A stretch of DNA of 64,000 nucleotides from Sepioteuthis lessoniana (Eukaryota; Mollusca; Cephalopoda; Myopsida; Loliginidae), in contig OY757934.1 of assembly GCA_963585895.1 (NCBI GenBank), positions 49,417,233 to 49,481,232 of the forward strand, read 5' to 3'. Made by a program: the position numbers and the translations under genes. Of this stretch, positions 43,750 through 54,568 are shown piece by piece (positions within the stretch are counted from its first letter, which is position 1; the number at the start of each line of letters is the position of its first letter). Under the pieces are notes generated by a model. It saw only the letters and a program-made list of their open reading frames with translations. It made no database searches and was not told where the DNA came from.

Positions 43750-43849
43750 CTTAAAGCAGTATTCGATATTACATAATCATAATGGTTAGATATGCCATTG
43801 AATCAAATAACCTAACGAAACATAATGTCAAATTTAGTAACGCACATAC

Positions 43850-44190
43850 GAATGTCATTCAATAAATAAGGTGAATTTTGCCTAAGGAATTGTAGTGTTT
43901 ACAGTTGTAGGTTTTTCAGGGAATGGGTACCTTCATGTCCGAGAAAATTGTCAACATGATCTTTACTGACCGCTGCACCCGAAATATTTTCTTTACTGGA
44001 GACTCAGCGTGTTTCTATTTCATAGATTGTCTTTTTGACACATGTTTGGAGTAGCAACCATGTTTAGCCCATTCGTAAAAAATTGTTTTACCGAAACATG
44101 CTTCTCCGTACACATCCTTCATTCTTGGGTAAATTTCACATAGTTTGCACGTATCAACCACCTGGTAGTACTTATTAGGGTCCAATTTAG
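43850..44190 (-). pseudogene. Mariner (lineage 2), internally deleted
   Basis: The minus strand reads KLCEIYPRMKDVYGEACFGK and then TIFYEWAKHGCYSKH (N-terminal part), and further on VQRSVKIMLTIFSDMKVPIP before a stop; the Asp of FSD is the first catalytic position. A last segment reads FLRQNSPYLLND into the end sequence at 43860. It is the best-preserved of the three lineage-2 copies for the N-terminus. Confidence 0.8.
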
Positions 44191-44705
44191 GGGTCAAATA
44201 GATCTGTTAGGGTCCCATGTAGTGGTCAAATAGATCTGTTTGAAAATTATTTACCATATTTACCAACCCCTCCGCTCGGGCAGGATATGACACAAGGTCA
44301 ATTTTTTAAGCGGAGTTTAACAGGTTTAAATTCAGAGTTTTCCTTCTCCTAGACTAGTTGCCTCACCAAGGCTGAAGAACCTAGTCTGCCCTACTATTTA
44401 CCCATAGCTGGAGGGAGAATATTTGGATTCATACCTTTCCCAAGGGTATTAGTGCTATGTGAAATGCAATCAGTCAGGTCCAGGATTTGAACTCGTATCG
44501 CCGTGTCCACATCCTGCGACGATAACCATTACACCACTTTCAACTGAACCGCGTGGCAAAAAAAAAAAAAAAAATCTTTTAAATTTTAAGAAAAACCCAC
44601 ACAAAATTTATAAATACGTGTATACAATGAATGCGATTCCCAAACCTCTGCGCTTAAAATAATAGGAGACAAATTGACGTGCCATCATAATCAATCGGTC
44701 TATTT
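44165..44705 (+). repeat. Family G middle and AATC tail, split by SINE C
   Basis: 'gggtccaatttaggggtcaa' and 'gggtcccatgtagtggtcaa' are a local duplication at 44176-44235. After SINE C the variant tail is seen at about 44630-44700 (aaaataataggagaca, gacgtgccatcataatcaat). Confidence 0.65.
44255..44537 (-). mobile_element. SINE C
   Basis: Tail ATTTACCAACCCCTCCGCTC to head 'gataaccattacaccac'. The complete body is well preserved. Confidence 0.88.
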
Positions 44706-45366
44706 AGCTTTCTCTTTCAAACTTTTTCTTTTTTGAATATTTTATCCTATCTCTTTTTTCTTTTTACTTAATTTTTCTAAACGATTTTTTCTATAGTTTA
44801 TTTCATTAAAATAATTTTCTCTTTCTGTCCGTCTCTCTTTCGCTTTTAAAGACTTTTACCTTTCTATATTCAACTTCTTTATTTCTTTAATTATTCTCAA
44901 CTATATTTAAATAAACAAACACCTACTTAATCTTTCTTCCTACTTATGTCGAACCCAACTTTTTTTTTCTTGCCTGAGTCAGCCGTGGCCCGGGACACTG
45001 GATTAAAAGTAATAACGTATTTGTTGCCTGCTGTGTAGAGCTAGCAACTGATTTATGATTATTCCATTTACTCTAGCAGTAAGGTGTGCCGACAAAAACG
45101 ATTACCTGTTCTTAAGTGTGTGTATGTGTGTATGTATGTATGTATGTATGTATTTGGGGTTTCTTTTTGTTTTGTAAGGAAGTATGAAATTGAAATATTA
45201 GCGCATATAATCACTGAATAAAAAAGAAAACTGTCCATCACTGTAAGATTTTGACACTGGAAATATTTCTGCGTAAACATGTTTATATATTTTCTGCATT
45301 TTTCTTCAGTATTTCTTTTCTTTTTCACCGCTGGCTAAAAAGAAGTTTTATTCTTTCTTAAAATTT
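44706..45366. other. No gene; TGTA tract at 45117-45151
   Basis: Pyrimidine-rich stretches and a (TGTA)n microsatellite. The minus frame 45068-45328 is partly microsatellite (Thr-Tyr-Ile-His). Confidence 0.5.
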
Positions 45367-45628
45367 ATGAATTTATTCATTCCCTCCAATGGGAGCAGGG
45401 TGTAATTCAAGGTGAATTCTTAAGCAAAGTGCAGCTAGTTTGAATTCAGAGTTTTCCTTCTCATAGACAAGTTGTCTCACCTATGCTAAAGACCTCAGTC
45501 TAGCTTGGGAGTGGAGAACAAATGAATTCACGCCTTTCTCAAGGGCATTAGCACAAAGAGAAATGCATTAAGCCAAGTCCAGGACTTGAACTTGAGTTTC
45601 CATTTCCAACATCATGCTAATCACGCCT
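45367..45628 (-). mobile_element. SINE C, diverged subfamily
   Basis: Tail 'attcattccctccaatggg' and head ending 'catcatgctaatcacgcctc'. Shares the substitutions of the copy at 40918. Confidence 0.7.
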
Positions 45629-46059
45629 CTTCTCGAAAATACGAAACGCTTCACCAATTTGCATGTCATCTTTATGCTGAGGCCATGCTAATCTTTTCTG
45701 TATAGTTTATAGCGTGTTTGAGGGAATAAGTTATTTTCCCGAACACTATAGATTTTAAGGCAACATAAATGAATTACAAGACTTTTCTTTAACAACACAC
45801 AACAGCGAAAGTTTTTATTTGCAGCTTTGTGGAGGTTTGTTCTTGGTGCTGCAAGACTCGTGGTGTTTAGGCTTGCTGGATGTTTGAGACGAAATGGCTT
45901 AGCGGGATGCTGGAAATGGCAGCGTGTCGTTGGACGTATGAGGGAAGTATTCAAAGTCACAGTGTAGTTGGTGTCGAGAGCGGAGTGGCGCTCGGATCGA
46001 CATAGTAAATTTTTGTGGTGCTTGTGGAAGGCATACTGAACGTATCTAATTCATATTCA
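45629..46059. other. Nothing recognised
   Basis: The minus frame 45688-45960 has no motif I know. Confidence 0.4.
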
Positions 46060-46385
46060 ACTGGGATTCCTTGGTCTAAAATATATTAGACACAAAGAAT
46101 CCATAAATTAGAAGGTTCCCCCCGCTGAGTGTCCATGTTGCTGCTGCTAGGGTTAAAGCCACAGTGATATGTCCTCACTGAGTGGCGTGTTTAGCTAAAG
46201 GGTATCGCTAAGCAGGGGCGACCAGAGACACGTCCGTTCTGGTCGCCGTCTCAAGCCGAAGAGAGTGTGTTTGGCCGCTCACCCGTTTTGCTAGCCGGAA
46301 ATGAAGGTCCGGGCTGAATGGGATAAGTCATCCTGATTGGGTGAAATTCAGTGTTGAATTAAATAGCGCGCCAAAACAAAATACG
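46060..46385 (+). repeat. Family P, partial and rearranged
   Basis: Matches family P in 'gggattccttggtctaaaat', 'cagagacacgtccgttctgg' and 'gtcatcctgattgggtgaaa', with an internal segment unlike the other copies. Confidence 0.6.
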
Positions 46386-46701
46386 AGATTTTCCTCTTCT
46401 CTACAAGTTCCAATTTTAGTAGATGTACTACCGAAGCATAAACCAGTTTTAAAAACGGTTTTTCAAAAACAAAAAAAAATTAATTGCTCAGTACTAGTCA
46501 GTAATGTAAGAAAGAATCTAAAACCAATTCAATTTAACTTTCACCTCTGTAAGTGCCTCAGGAGTGTCAGTTTCATGTACATTTTGAGAAAAAATACAAC
46601 GTCCGCTTCGAACGAACTGAGCACTCTGGTATCCGGTAAGGTATAAAATGTAAACAAACGAACGCTACTAGTTAATTCCTTATAATTCCCTAGCTGGCGT
46701 G
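46386..46701. other. Nothing recognised
   Basis: The end of the frame 46341-46646 is not conserved with other family P copies. Confidence 0.4.
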
Positions 46702-46779
46702 GGACGCTTGTTGGCCGAGCGGTCTGATATTAAGTCTGACGTAAATTTGGGTGGGTTTCTATCCCAGCTTCAAGCGTCC
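46702..46779 (+). tRNA. tRNA-like sequence, probable class II tRNA pseudogene
   Basis: 78 nt with a perfect 7 bp acceptor pair (GGACGCT / AGCGTCC), a TGGCCGAGCGG A box as in Leu and Ser tRNAs, and a T-arm-like TGGGTTTCTATCCCA. The T loop TTTCTAT deviates from TTCNANN and the anticodon arm does not fold clearly, so I read it as a pseudogene. Confidence 0.5.
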
Positions 46780-47170
46780 TACATATCTAGCAACACTGAA
46801 GAGTTGTGATACAATGAAACAGTCTGTCTGGGGATGACAATATATATATATAGTCTCATCTGGAGATTGCAATTTTGAGAAAAATACGAAAATTTAAATA
46901 TAGAAATTAAAAAAAAAAATTTTTAAGTAAAATAAAATGTCAAGAAATGATGAGTTAGTACAAGGAGGATGAAATAAAGTGCGCGTGTATCATTACTTTT
47001 TCTTCGTCTTCTCTTTCTATTCACCCCACCCTGCTGCCTGTTATTAAGCACAATTTTGTTAAATCAGAAATTGTTATAAAATCAAATGACCCAATGCAAT
47101 AATTATATCACTCTTAATATCGGGTAACTTATACATGATCCATGGCCAGTGTTTGACATTGTGTCTATTT
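46780..47170. other. Nothing recognised
   Basis: AT-rich linker with a short (TA)n at about 46841-46850. Confidence 0.45.
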
Positions 47171-47188
47171 TGATACGTATCTTTAGAT

Positions 47189-47473
47189 TTTGGAGGTGCT
47201 CGTGGTGTAATGGTTATCGTCGTAGGAAATGGACGTGGCGATACGAGTTCAAATCCTGGACGAGGCTGATTGCATTTCACATAGCACTAATACCCTTGGG
47301 AAAGGTATGAATCCAATTATTCTCCCTCCAGCCATGGGTAAATAGTAGGGCAGACTAGGTTCTTCAGCCTTGGTGAGGCAACTAGTCTATGAGAAGGAAA
47401 ACTCTGAAATCAAACATGTTAAACTTCGCTTAGAAATTGACCTTGTGTCATATCCTGCCAAAGCGGAGGGGTT
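47189..47473 (+). mobile_element. SINE C, 17 bp TSD
   Basis: Flanked by GATACGTATCTTTAGATT at 47171-47188 and GATACGTATCTTAGATT at 47474-47490, with one base length difference. Complete. Confidence 0.9.
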
Positions 47474-47769
47474 GGTAAATATGGATACGTATCTTAGATT
47501 CAAAATTAAAAGAATATAAATGATTTTGGCAAGTGCTTGTGCAAATTCTATCGAGTGTCTCAATATATATAAGACCCATGTGATTGTCAATAACTCTAGT
47601 AATAATGATCTTTTTTGTTTTTGTTTTGTACAAATTTGCTTTGACTCATTTAACGACGAGAATACGTACAAACTATTAACTTGCAAAATGGTTTTATAAA
47701 TCTTATGTAATATGTATAAAGCCAGAGCTCATTTGTTTGCATACAGTTAAAATGTTATACATATAGTAT

Positions 47770-47832
47770 TGTCGCTATTGAAAAGGGAGCCTTCTGGACG
47801 TTCGCGACTACGGTTGCCAACTTTGCTTACTT
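47770..47832 (+). mobile_element. SINE B 3' fragment
   Basis: Only the 'gctattgaaaagggagcc' block and tail 'gttgccaactttgcttac' remain. The stretch between the SINE C and this piece has nothing recognised. Confidence 0.7.
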
Positions 47833-47938
47833 ACACAGAATTGCACTTTTTGTTTATGATCAATTGTTTGCACACAGTTATTTTGTTTCAAGTATTCCTA
47901 TCTCATCTTAATAATTTACACACAGTAGTATGGTTTCA

Positions 47939-48155
47939 GTTTTGTTTTGTTTAATGAAAAATCAACCTTAGTAGCTTATGTATTGTAGAAGAACAGCAAT
48001 GAAACTATTTACCCCGTAGCTAAGAGAATAAAGAGATTCTCTTCCTTTTCTAAGGGAATTAGTCCGAAAGTTAACATGATAGAGTGCCTGGAATTCGAAC
48101 TCGCTTACTTCGAAGCTGTAGCCTAGCACTTTAATCATTACGCCACAGAGACAAG
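47939..48155 (-). mobile_element. SINE A, diverged
   Basis: 'ttgtttaatgaaaaatcaac', 'cgaaagttaacatgatag', 'gaattcgaactcgctt' and the head 'cattacgccacagagaca'. Confidence 0.7.
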
Positions 48156-48480
48156 TATTTCTATCTAACATCAGTAATTTGCAAATAATAATATAGTTCC
48201 AAGCAGTCAATAATGATATTTTGTAAACGACTGAAGCTTTAGATAACTATTCTCAATGAAAATGATTTGCATTCAGTTAAATAGTTTCAAGTATTTTAAT
48301 CTAACGTTGATAATTCTATTCAATAATAATGATTTGTTTGCACTCGGTTAATAGATTTCATGTATTCCTATCTAATACTAATAATGGTTAAAATACATTC
48401 GAATCATACATGGCACTCTAACTGGTACTGCTACTCTGGCTCAGAGTGGATCTAGGAGTAATGGCATATATATAAGTAGT
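48156..48480 (-). repeat. Family G body and middle
   Basis: Several 'gtttcaagtatt' and 'atttgtttgcactcggttaa' subrepeats, then 'actggtactgctactctggc' and 'gatctaggagtaatggc'. No tail or head. Confidence 0.65.
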
Positions 48481-48511
48481 CATCTTATTTGTGTACAGCA
48501 AGATAGTCATA

Positions 48512-48745
48512 TGTAGGTGTACTTAGTGTAACGGTTATCATCGTAGTAAATGAATTTGGTGACTCGAGTTCAAGCCCTGGACGAATCTATGTTTCACTTC
48601 ACAATAATGCCCTTTGGAAAGGCATGAAACTATTTCTTCTCGCTTTAGCTAAGAGTAAGCATTAGGAGAGACTATGATCTTTAACTCTGGTTAGCAACCA
48701 TTTTAATTGAAAGCCGACTCAAGTTTACTCCCCATAAAAAAATCA
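48512..48745 (+). mobile_element. SINE C, diverged
   Basis: Head 'gtgtacttagtgtaacggtt', B box 'gagttcaagccctgg' and later 'gaaaggcatgaaact'. The end of the tail is missing. Confidence 0.65.
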
Positions 48746-48750
48746 GCACA

Positions 48751-49085
48751 GTCGGCTGGGGTTGTAGAATATACCGATTGCATCTCAGTGTAATATAATG
48801 GCCGAGGGATTTCGTTTCATATATCTTGCCTTTAGGTTTAGTTAGGCTGAGAACCTTTCGGCTCAGCACGTGGGTTAGGTGCAAACTTGAGCACTGGTGT
48901 TGACGCGCACGCGGGGAGGATGTGTCGTTCACAGATGTCAAAATAAAAATCCCTTGGTGATGTGAATGAAGTCATGTACTGGTATTTTATTATTTATAAT
49001 AGAACGTAATACAATGAAAACAGAAATTATGAAGTACTCTTTATTATAAAATTCTACGAAACTAAACCCTTTAAGAAATATTATC
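48751..49085 (+). repeat. Family G head fragment and unassigned DNA
   Basis: The first 45 bp (CAGTCGGCTGGGGTTGTAGA and 'taccgattgcatctc') are family G. The rest, with a minus frame at 48681-48941, holds no recognised motif. Confidence 0.55.
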
Positions 49086-49548
49086 ATATTTACCAACCCC
49101 TCCGCTCGGGCAGGATATGACACAAGGTCAATTTTTTTTAAGCGGAGTTTAACAGATTTGAATTCAGAGTTTTTCCTTCTCCTAGACTAGTTGCCTCACC
49201 AAGACTGAAGAACCTAGTCTGCCCTACTATTTACCCATAGCTGGAGGGAGAATAATCATATTTACCAACCCCTCCGCTCGGGTAGGATATGACACAAGGT
49301 CAATTTTTTAAGCAAAGTTTAACAGATTTGAATTCAGAGTTTTTCCTTCTCCTAGACTAGTTGCCTCACCAAGACTGAAGAAACTAGTCTGCCCTACTAT
49401 TTACCCATAGCTTGAGGGAGAATAATTGGATTCATACCTTTACCAAGGGTATTAGTGCTATGTGAAATGCAATCAGTCTCGACCAGGATTTGAACTCGTG
49501 TCGCCGTGTCCATTTCCTACGATGATAACCATTACACCACGGGCACCT
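49086..49548 (-). mobile_element. SINE C, partial tandem of two
   Basis: A 171 bp tail-side piece (49086-49256) joins a complete copy (49257-49548) head to tail. Both share an extra T in 'gagtttttccttc', so the partial one was probably duplicated from the complete one by unequal exchange. Confidence 0.85.
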
Positions 49549-49554
49549 AACCAC

Positions 49555-50140
49555 TTTACTGAGTGCAATGATATGATTGACATTACATAAAATGATTAGT
49601 GTTAGATACCAATTATTGAAACCATTTACTTGTGTAGAAACAATAACAATACTAGTGTACAAAAAATGGTTTTAACTCACTTAAAAATCAAATTACCTAC
49701 AAACTATTCACTTACAAGTCATATATGTATCTCTATTTAACTTGGTGTAAACAAATGATTAATAGTAAATAGAATTATTCGTATTTGATAGAAATACTTG
49801 AAATCGAAAAAAAACTGTAAAAAAAAAAATACACATTCAATATATATGTATGAATATAAAAAAATATACATTTAATATATATGTATGAATAGGAGTTGCC
49901 ATTAAATTACCTACAAGGGTTGATATGTTATAAAATCCAACAAAACCAAAACGAATAGGGATGTATATTAGAATAAAACAATTAGTTTGATGGATTGATT
50001 TTAGTGGGATGTAAACTTGTCTAGGATTATTTAATACCAAGAGGTTAGGGATTTGCATCCATTGTTCATTCATAATTACATTGTTTATATAGTTGTTTCT
50101 GAAGAGTTTGTTTTTGCTCACAGTCACATGATATTGATCT
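49555..50140. repeat. Family G copies in opposite orientation
   Basis: 49555-49985 reads head to tail on plus and ends 'gccattaaattacctacaag' and 'ggttgatatgttataaaat'. 49990-50140 starts 'gattgattttagtggg' and reads on minus with the AATC tail. The two tails face each other. Confidence 0.65.
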
Positions 50141-50149
50141 GTTTCAATT

Positions 50150-50285
50150 TATTTGTTAAATGACATATCAACATTCGTTGATTATTTAATGCCACATATA
50201 TCCTTTTAGAAGAATAGTAGTAGTCCTATTTAACCCAGAGCTGGTTGAATTGCGGGTTCATATTTTTTCCAAGTGAATACAAAAG
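50150..50285 (-). mobile_element. SINE A, head-truncated
   Basis: Tail 'aatgacatatcaacattcg', 'tatttaatgccacatatatcc' and 'tatttaacccagagctgg', stopping before the tRNA head. Confidence 0.7.
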
Positions 50286-50410
50286 CGTAACTATGTTGTA
50301 TTTTTGGTTGAAGTAATGAAGGAAGAAAGAAACAACACTTCTTTTTTAAAATGTATATATACATTGTCTTTAATTGGAATCATTTTGAGATGAGGCTTCT
50401 TAATCTGAGA

Positions 50411-50852
50411 ATTAAATTTTTTTTATTTATTGCGGACTTTTTGTCCTCATCTTGGTAGTTTTTGTGTTGTTTCTTCTTTCACTACGTTTCAGCCAAGTTT
50501 TCACCTCTGGCCTTCTTCAGGTGATTTTTTACCGTGACCTCGGATAGGAATGCTGAGTCTTGTAACCGTATCCCCAGTAATTACTGCCTTCCATAGTTGT
50601 TGTCTATCCCACCACGTTTCAATTCCTACCCAAGCCGGCCAGAGGTTTACTTGGTCAAAAACGTGGTGGGATAGACAACAACTATGGAAGGCAGTAATTA
50701 CTGAGGATACGGTTACAAGACTTACCGAGGTCACGGTAAAAATCACCTGAAGAAGGCCAGAGGTGAAAAATTGGCCGAAACGTAGTGAAAGAAGAAACAA
50801 CACAAAAACTACAAAGATAAGGACAAAAAGTCCGCAATAAATAAAAATTAAT
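50411..50852. repeat. Large inverted repeat (palindrome-like), arms of about 190-215 bp
   Basis: The left arm (about 50411-50627) and right arm (about 50663-50852) are near-perfect reverse complements, for example CACCACGTTT against AAACGTGGTG at the centre and GCGGACTTTTTGTCC against GGACAAAAAGTCCGC near the ends. The spacer is about 35 bp. Each arm carries a block reading CTGAAGAAGGCCAGAGG and then GGCCGAAACGTAGTG (right arm). The frames 50501-50803 and 50550-50750 are reflections of each other. Confidence 0.9.
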
Positions 50853-51366
50853 TCTCGTATATATACATCTTATTATTCTTTCGAAAGGAGTTGAAGCTTC
50901 CGTAGTGTGTGGGACAGACGGACGGGGGAGAGAAAAGACAGATTGTCATATTGACCAATAACTTCTTCTCTTGACCATAGCATACTGTGTTATCTCCAAG
51001 ACTCACTTAGCACTTCATCTGCTTCTCGGCCCGGGTTGCTCAACTGCAGGCCGCTGAGAGCAACAGCCCCCAGCGGGACGTTCTCACTGACTGCAAGCTG
51101 GATCTCACTCTGGCCTTCACTGTCTCCAACTGACTCAACTGGAGGACGACCAACTGAAGGCAGCAGCTTCCAGGGGGCACTCTCACTGACTGCAACTGGT
51201 TCTCACTCTGGCCTTCACTGTCACCAACTGACTCAACTGCCACGGGTATCTACATATATTATTTCATAATGCCCACTTACTTCTGATTAGATCATGTGAT
51301 ATTCTTCCGCTTATTTACACAAGTGCATCTCTGATTGACGGCTCGGTCAAGGGTCAATATGTAACA
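50853..51366. mobile_element. LTR fragment related to the 16.8 kb solo LTR
   Basis: The end 'ggctcggtcaagggtcaatatgtaaca' in parts (TCGGTCAAGGGTCAATATG) matches the LTR end at 17391 and 6156. No clear 5' end or TSD is visible. A two-copy duplication of about 101 bp lies at about 51060-51240. Confidence 0.55.
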
Positions 51367-51384
51367 ACTGGAAGTAAAGCTGTA

Positions 51385-51455
51385 AGTAAAATTGGTGACC
51401 GTAGTCGAGAGCGACGAGAAGGCTCCCTTTTTAATAGCTACTATACCGATGCATT
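51385..51455 (-). mobile_element. SINE B 3' fragment
   Basis: 'aagtaaaattggtgaccgta' and 'ggctccctttttaatagc', then it stops. Confidence 0.75.
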
Positions 51456-51509
51456 TTTTACTGGACGTGTTCCAAATGATATCTACTGCGCTTGTCTTGG
51501 TAATAAATC

Positions 51510-51545
51510 ATTATCATATTAATGGGTTGCATCTATTTTGAGACA
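51510..51545. repeat. 36 bp block identical to 31126-31161
   Basis: A perfect 36 bp match 20 kb away, from attatcatattaatggg to ctattttgagaca. The flanks differ. It is short but longer than expected by chance, and its source element is unknown. Confidence 0.8.
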
Positions 51546-51690
51546 CACTTGTATTTCTATTTAATAATAGTCATTTGTTTACATACAACTATATGATTTT
51601 CAACTAGTGTCCTTAATAAAGAATTATGGTTTCAAGTAACAGCAAGTTATTTATATTAGATAGAATAACTTAAAGTTATAATTGTTTGCT

Positions 51691-51927
51691 AAGGATTCGC
51701 CAGTGGTCCGGGAGATCAGGGCTCAATCCCAAGTCGCGTCTGATCAAAGACTTTAAAAATGGTACTTGATACCTCCTTGCTTAGCACTCAGCAATATAAG
51801 GCTCTATCAAAGGTAAAGTGGGGCATTCCAGGGAAAGCAGTAGTGCCTTTCCCTACACCTCGATAGAGTAGCTATTGAAAAGGGAGCCTTCTGGTCGCCC
51901 TCGGCTACAGTCGCCAACTTTACTTAC
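51691..51927 (+). mobile_element. SINE B, head-truncated
   Basis: Starts inside the head (TTCGCCAGTGGTCCGGGAGA), B box GGGCTCAATCCC, complete body and AACTTTACTTAC tail. Confidence 0.85.
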
Positions 51928-52430
51928 AACTTATTGTTAGTTACTTGAAACCATGTAACGGTGCCAAAAAGTAACTTTTATTCCATTGAAAAAAAAATAC
52001 TTGAAACTAAATCATTATGAGCAAATTATTAATATTATATACGAATACTTGATATCATATGGGAAATCTCTATGGTATAGTGGCAAACGTACTGGACTGT
52101 GACATCTTAGTGAGTTCGAACACCAGTTGTTACTTATTGACCCTTGAGAATACTCATTCTTACATTGTTGTCACGTAGTAACAATACAGTCCAGAATGCT
52201 GTAAAATAACATTGTATATTTTCCACCATTTTCAGTCTGGGGCTCAGGAATGGCCGTCTCTTAATTTGATAAGGGAGTGTGATAATCAGGGTAGAAAATG
52301 TAATATTTTGAGCTGCATTTGTTTGATAAAGTTGTCTCCCTTTCACTGTTGCATCAGAGTGCTCTCCCTTGTAAATATAATCTTAACGAAAAATTTGTTA
52401 TTGGTATTAACTGAAATTGTTGTTTAACAA
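51928..52430. other. tRNA-like piece at 52068-52125, no gene
   Basis: ATGGTATAGTGG (A box) and GAGTTCGAACACC (B box) 40 bp apart suggest a SINE head fragment. Frames at 52134-52427 on both strands lack motifs. Confidence 0.5.
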
Positions 52431-53460
52431 TAATTGATTGATTGATTTGAATTGCATGTTAACACATCTCGGGCTGCTTTATCTCTAGATATCCTAAATT
52501 TCCTAAGAGTTATATGATATCAAATATTCATATCTAATACCAATAATTTGCACACTGTCGTATGGTCTCAAGTATTCCTATCTAATACTAATAATTACAT
52601 GGTTTAAAGTAATTTTTTCTATTTATTAATAATCATTTATTTGCATGCAGTATGGTTTTATTTTATTTTGGTTTGCTTTAATGTTATATCAACTTTTGTG
52701 GGTTATTTAATGTCAATGTCATTATTGTACCAGAACAGAAGAGAAGGTATTTAACACATAGTTTTTAGGATAAGCGGGTTCACTACCTTTCCCAAAAGAA
52801 TCTGTCCGATGATGAACGTAATCGTGCAATGGGGTTTGAACTCGCTTCCTTCGAGGCTGCAGCTCAGTACTTTAGCCATTACGCCCTGATATGGTTCCAA
52901 GTATTTCTGTCTAACATCAGTAATTTGCCAGTAATTTTCCGGTTCCAATTTTTTTAAAATAATATTTTGTAAACAATGGTGGTTTCAAATAACTATTCTT
53001 AATGCAAATAATTTGCATACAGTTTAATTATTTCAATTATTTTAATCTAGCATTATCAATTTTATTTAATTATGAAAAAATGGTTTGCACATGGTTATAT
53101 GGTTTCTCATATACCAATTCCATGGTAAAAATTCTTTGGTTTGGTTTCATTTAACTTAATAATCTTTAGTAAACCATTATAATTTCAAGTAACCATGATT
53201 TAGAGTTATCAAGCATTAAGTATTCCTATCGATTACAAATAATTTTAAAGACCTTTTTTACCTTTGGATATGACCGTAACAGGTAGTACCACTCCAGGTC
53301 AAAGTAGCTTTAGTAGTAATGACAATTAAGGGATACTATTCAATTACTGGATCTCCAGAACTTGAGCCTCACCATCAGTTTCAATTTAGAGTCATACACA
53401 GGACATTCTTATGCAGGGAATACACTCAGCATATTCTTAACCCTGCTGACTGAACAATCT
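52431..53460 (-). repeat. Family G, AATC-tail variant, split by SINE A
   Basis: 'attgattgattgattt' at 52431 is the tail, with body subrepeats (gcacactgtcgtatggtctc, aagtattcctatctaatac) on both sides of the SINE at 52655-52892. The middle (accactccaggtcaaagtag) and the head end 'accctgctgactgaac' are near 53290-53455. Confidence 0.7.
52655..52892 (-). mobile_element. SINE A, diverged
   Basis: 'tttgctttaatgttatatca', 'gtccgatgatgaacgtaatc', 'gggtttgaactcgctt' and head 'tttagccattacgccctg'. Confidence 0.7.
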
Positions 53461-53689
53461 TGCAACTAGATAGAAAAAAGGATGTTCAAGAGAAATAACT
53501 TGTATGTGTACATAGTAATTAACCTGCCTTAAAAGGCAGTTGTATTTTAAGAAAATAATTCTTTATTTTATTGCATTTCATGTTAAATCTTCCTGTAATG
53601 AAAATTCTACTCAATAGGTTTATTTTGAGGTTAGAAGGTGTTTATAGATCCTTGAATATTCCTAGTATAGTATTTATTTCTTTGATATT
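53461..53689. other. Nothing recognised
   Basis: AT-rich linker within the frame 53571-53870. Confidence 0.4.
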
Positions 53690-54110
53690 AATTTCTGTGG
53701 TCGCGTTATCGACATTGAATAGAATATGCCGATTGCATCTCCCTGCAGATGAATTAGACCCCCCACTCTCCATGCAAAAAGCGTGGCTTTGTTATGAAAC
53801 TCACCTGCCTTCATTAGTGAGGCTACAGTTCCGAAGCCCCGGAAAATATAATCACCTTTTCTTGCCTTGATTCCTTGATCTACTCTTACCCAAAGTGCAC
53901 GTACTCGCCAGGTATTATGGGTCAAATAGATCAGTTTAAAAATTATTAGTAATACATCGGAATACTTGAAGCCGTATAACCGTGAGCAAATTATTTGTAT
54001 TAAGGATAACTACTTGAAGCTATATTTGTTTACTATGGATAATGATTATAGATTACTCAGAAAAAAGATTAATATCGACATTAAATAACACAAGTATTTA
54101 AATGCCGTAA
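53690..54110 (+). repeat. Family G, diverged
   Basis: Head 'atagaatatgccgattgcat', middle 'ttccttgatctactcttacc', 'tgggtcaaatagatcagt' and body 'cggaatacttgaagccgtat'. The tail is very weak. Confidence 0.65.
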
Positions 54111-54204
54111 AATTAACCAATTTCACATTTAATTAATTTGAATTTCTTCTTATTTCATCGTTTTAGATTCTACGGCCATCAACCACATGAATCCAAATTA
54201 GAAA

Positions 54205-54290
54205 TTAAACCTTCAACGTGATTCAAACTCGCGACTCTTTTCTCTGAAAGCCCGGTATAACGTGACAAGTGCCTTAGCGATTCGGGCACG
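54205..54290 (-). mobile_element. tRNA-like SINE head, unassigned family
   Basis: On minus: CGTGCCCGAATCGCTAAGGC and GCGAGTTTGAATCACG. Box-like spacing is right, but no other copy is seen here. Confidence 0.45.
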
Positions 54291-54482
54291 TATATTTGAT
54301 TGATTCTAATCTAATCATATAGCCATACATTATCTTCCTCCGCTGACGGTTTGATTTCTTCGTATAATATTATTAGGGACTCCAGTTGATTGTGAGCTGT
54401 TTATTAGCGAGTTACCGGTCGACCAAGAGACGGTGGAAAGGAAAGAAACATATTTAGTAGAAATATAATTGGGGTGGGCAAG

Positions 54483-54485
<3 letters not shown>

Positions 54486-54563
<78 letters not shown>
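54486..54563. repeat. (AG)n microsatellite
   Basis: About 39 AG repeats; source of the Ser-Leu artefact frame on minus. Confidence 0.95.

Positions 54564-54568
<5 letters not shown>

Noticed and set aside
50700-50852. Hammerhead ribozyme in the right arm of the inverted repeat
   Set aside because: CTGAAGA and GAAA with a GGCC stem look similar, but the first stem pair does not close without a bulge and no valid cleavage site follows the expected third stem. A covariance search would settle it.
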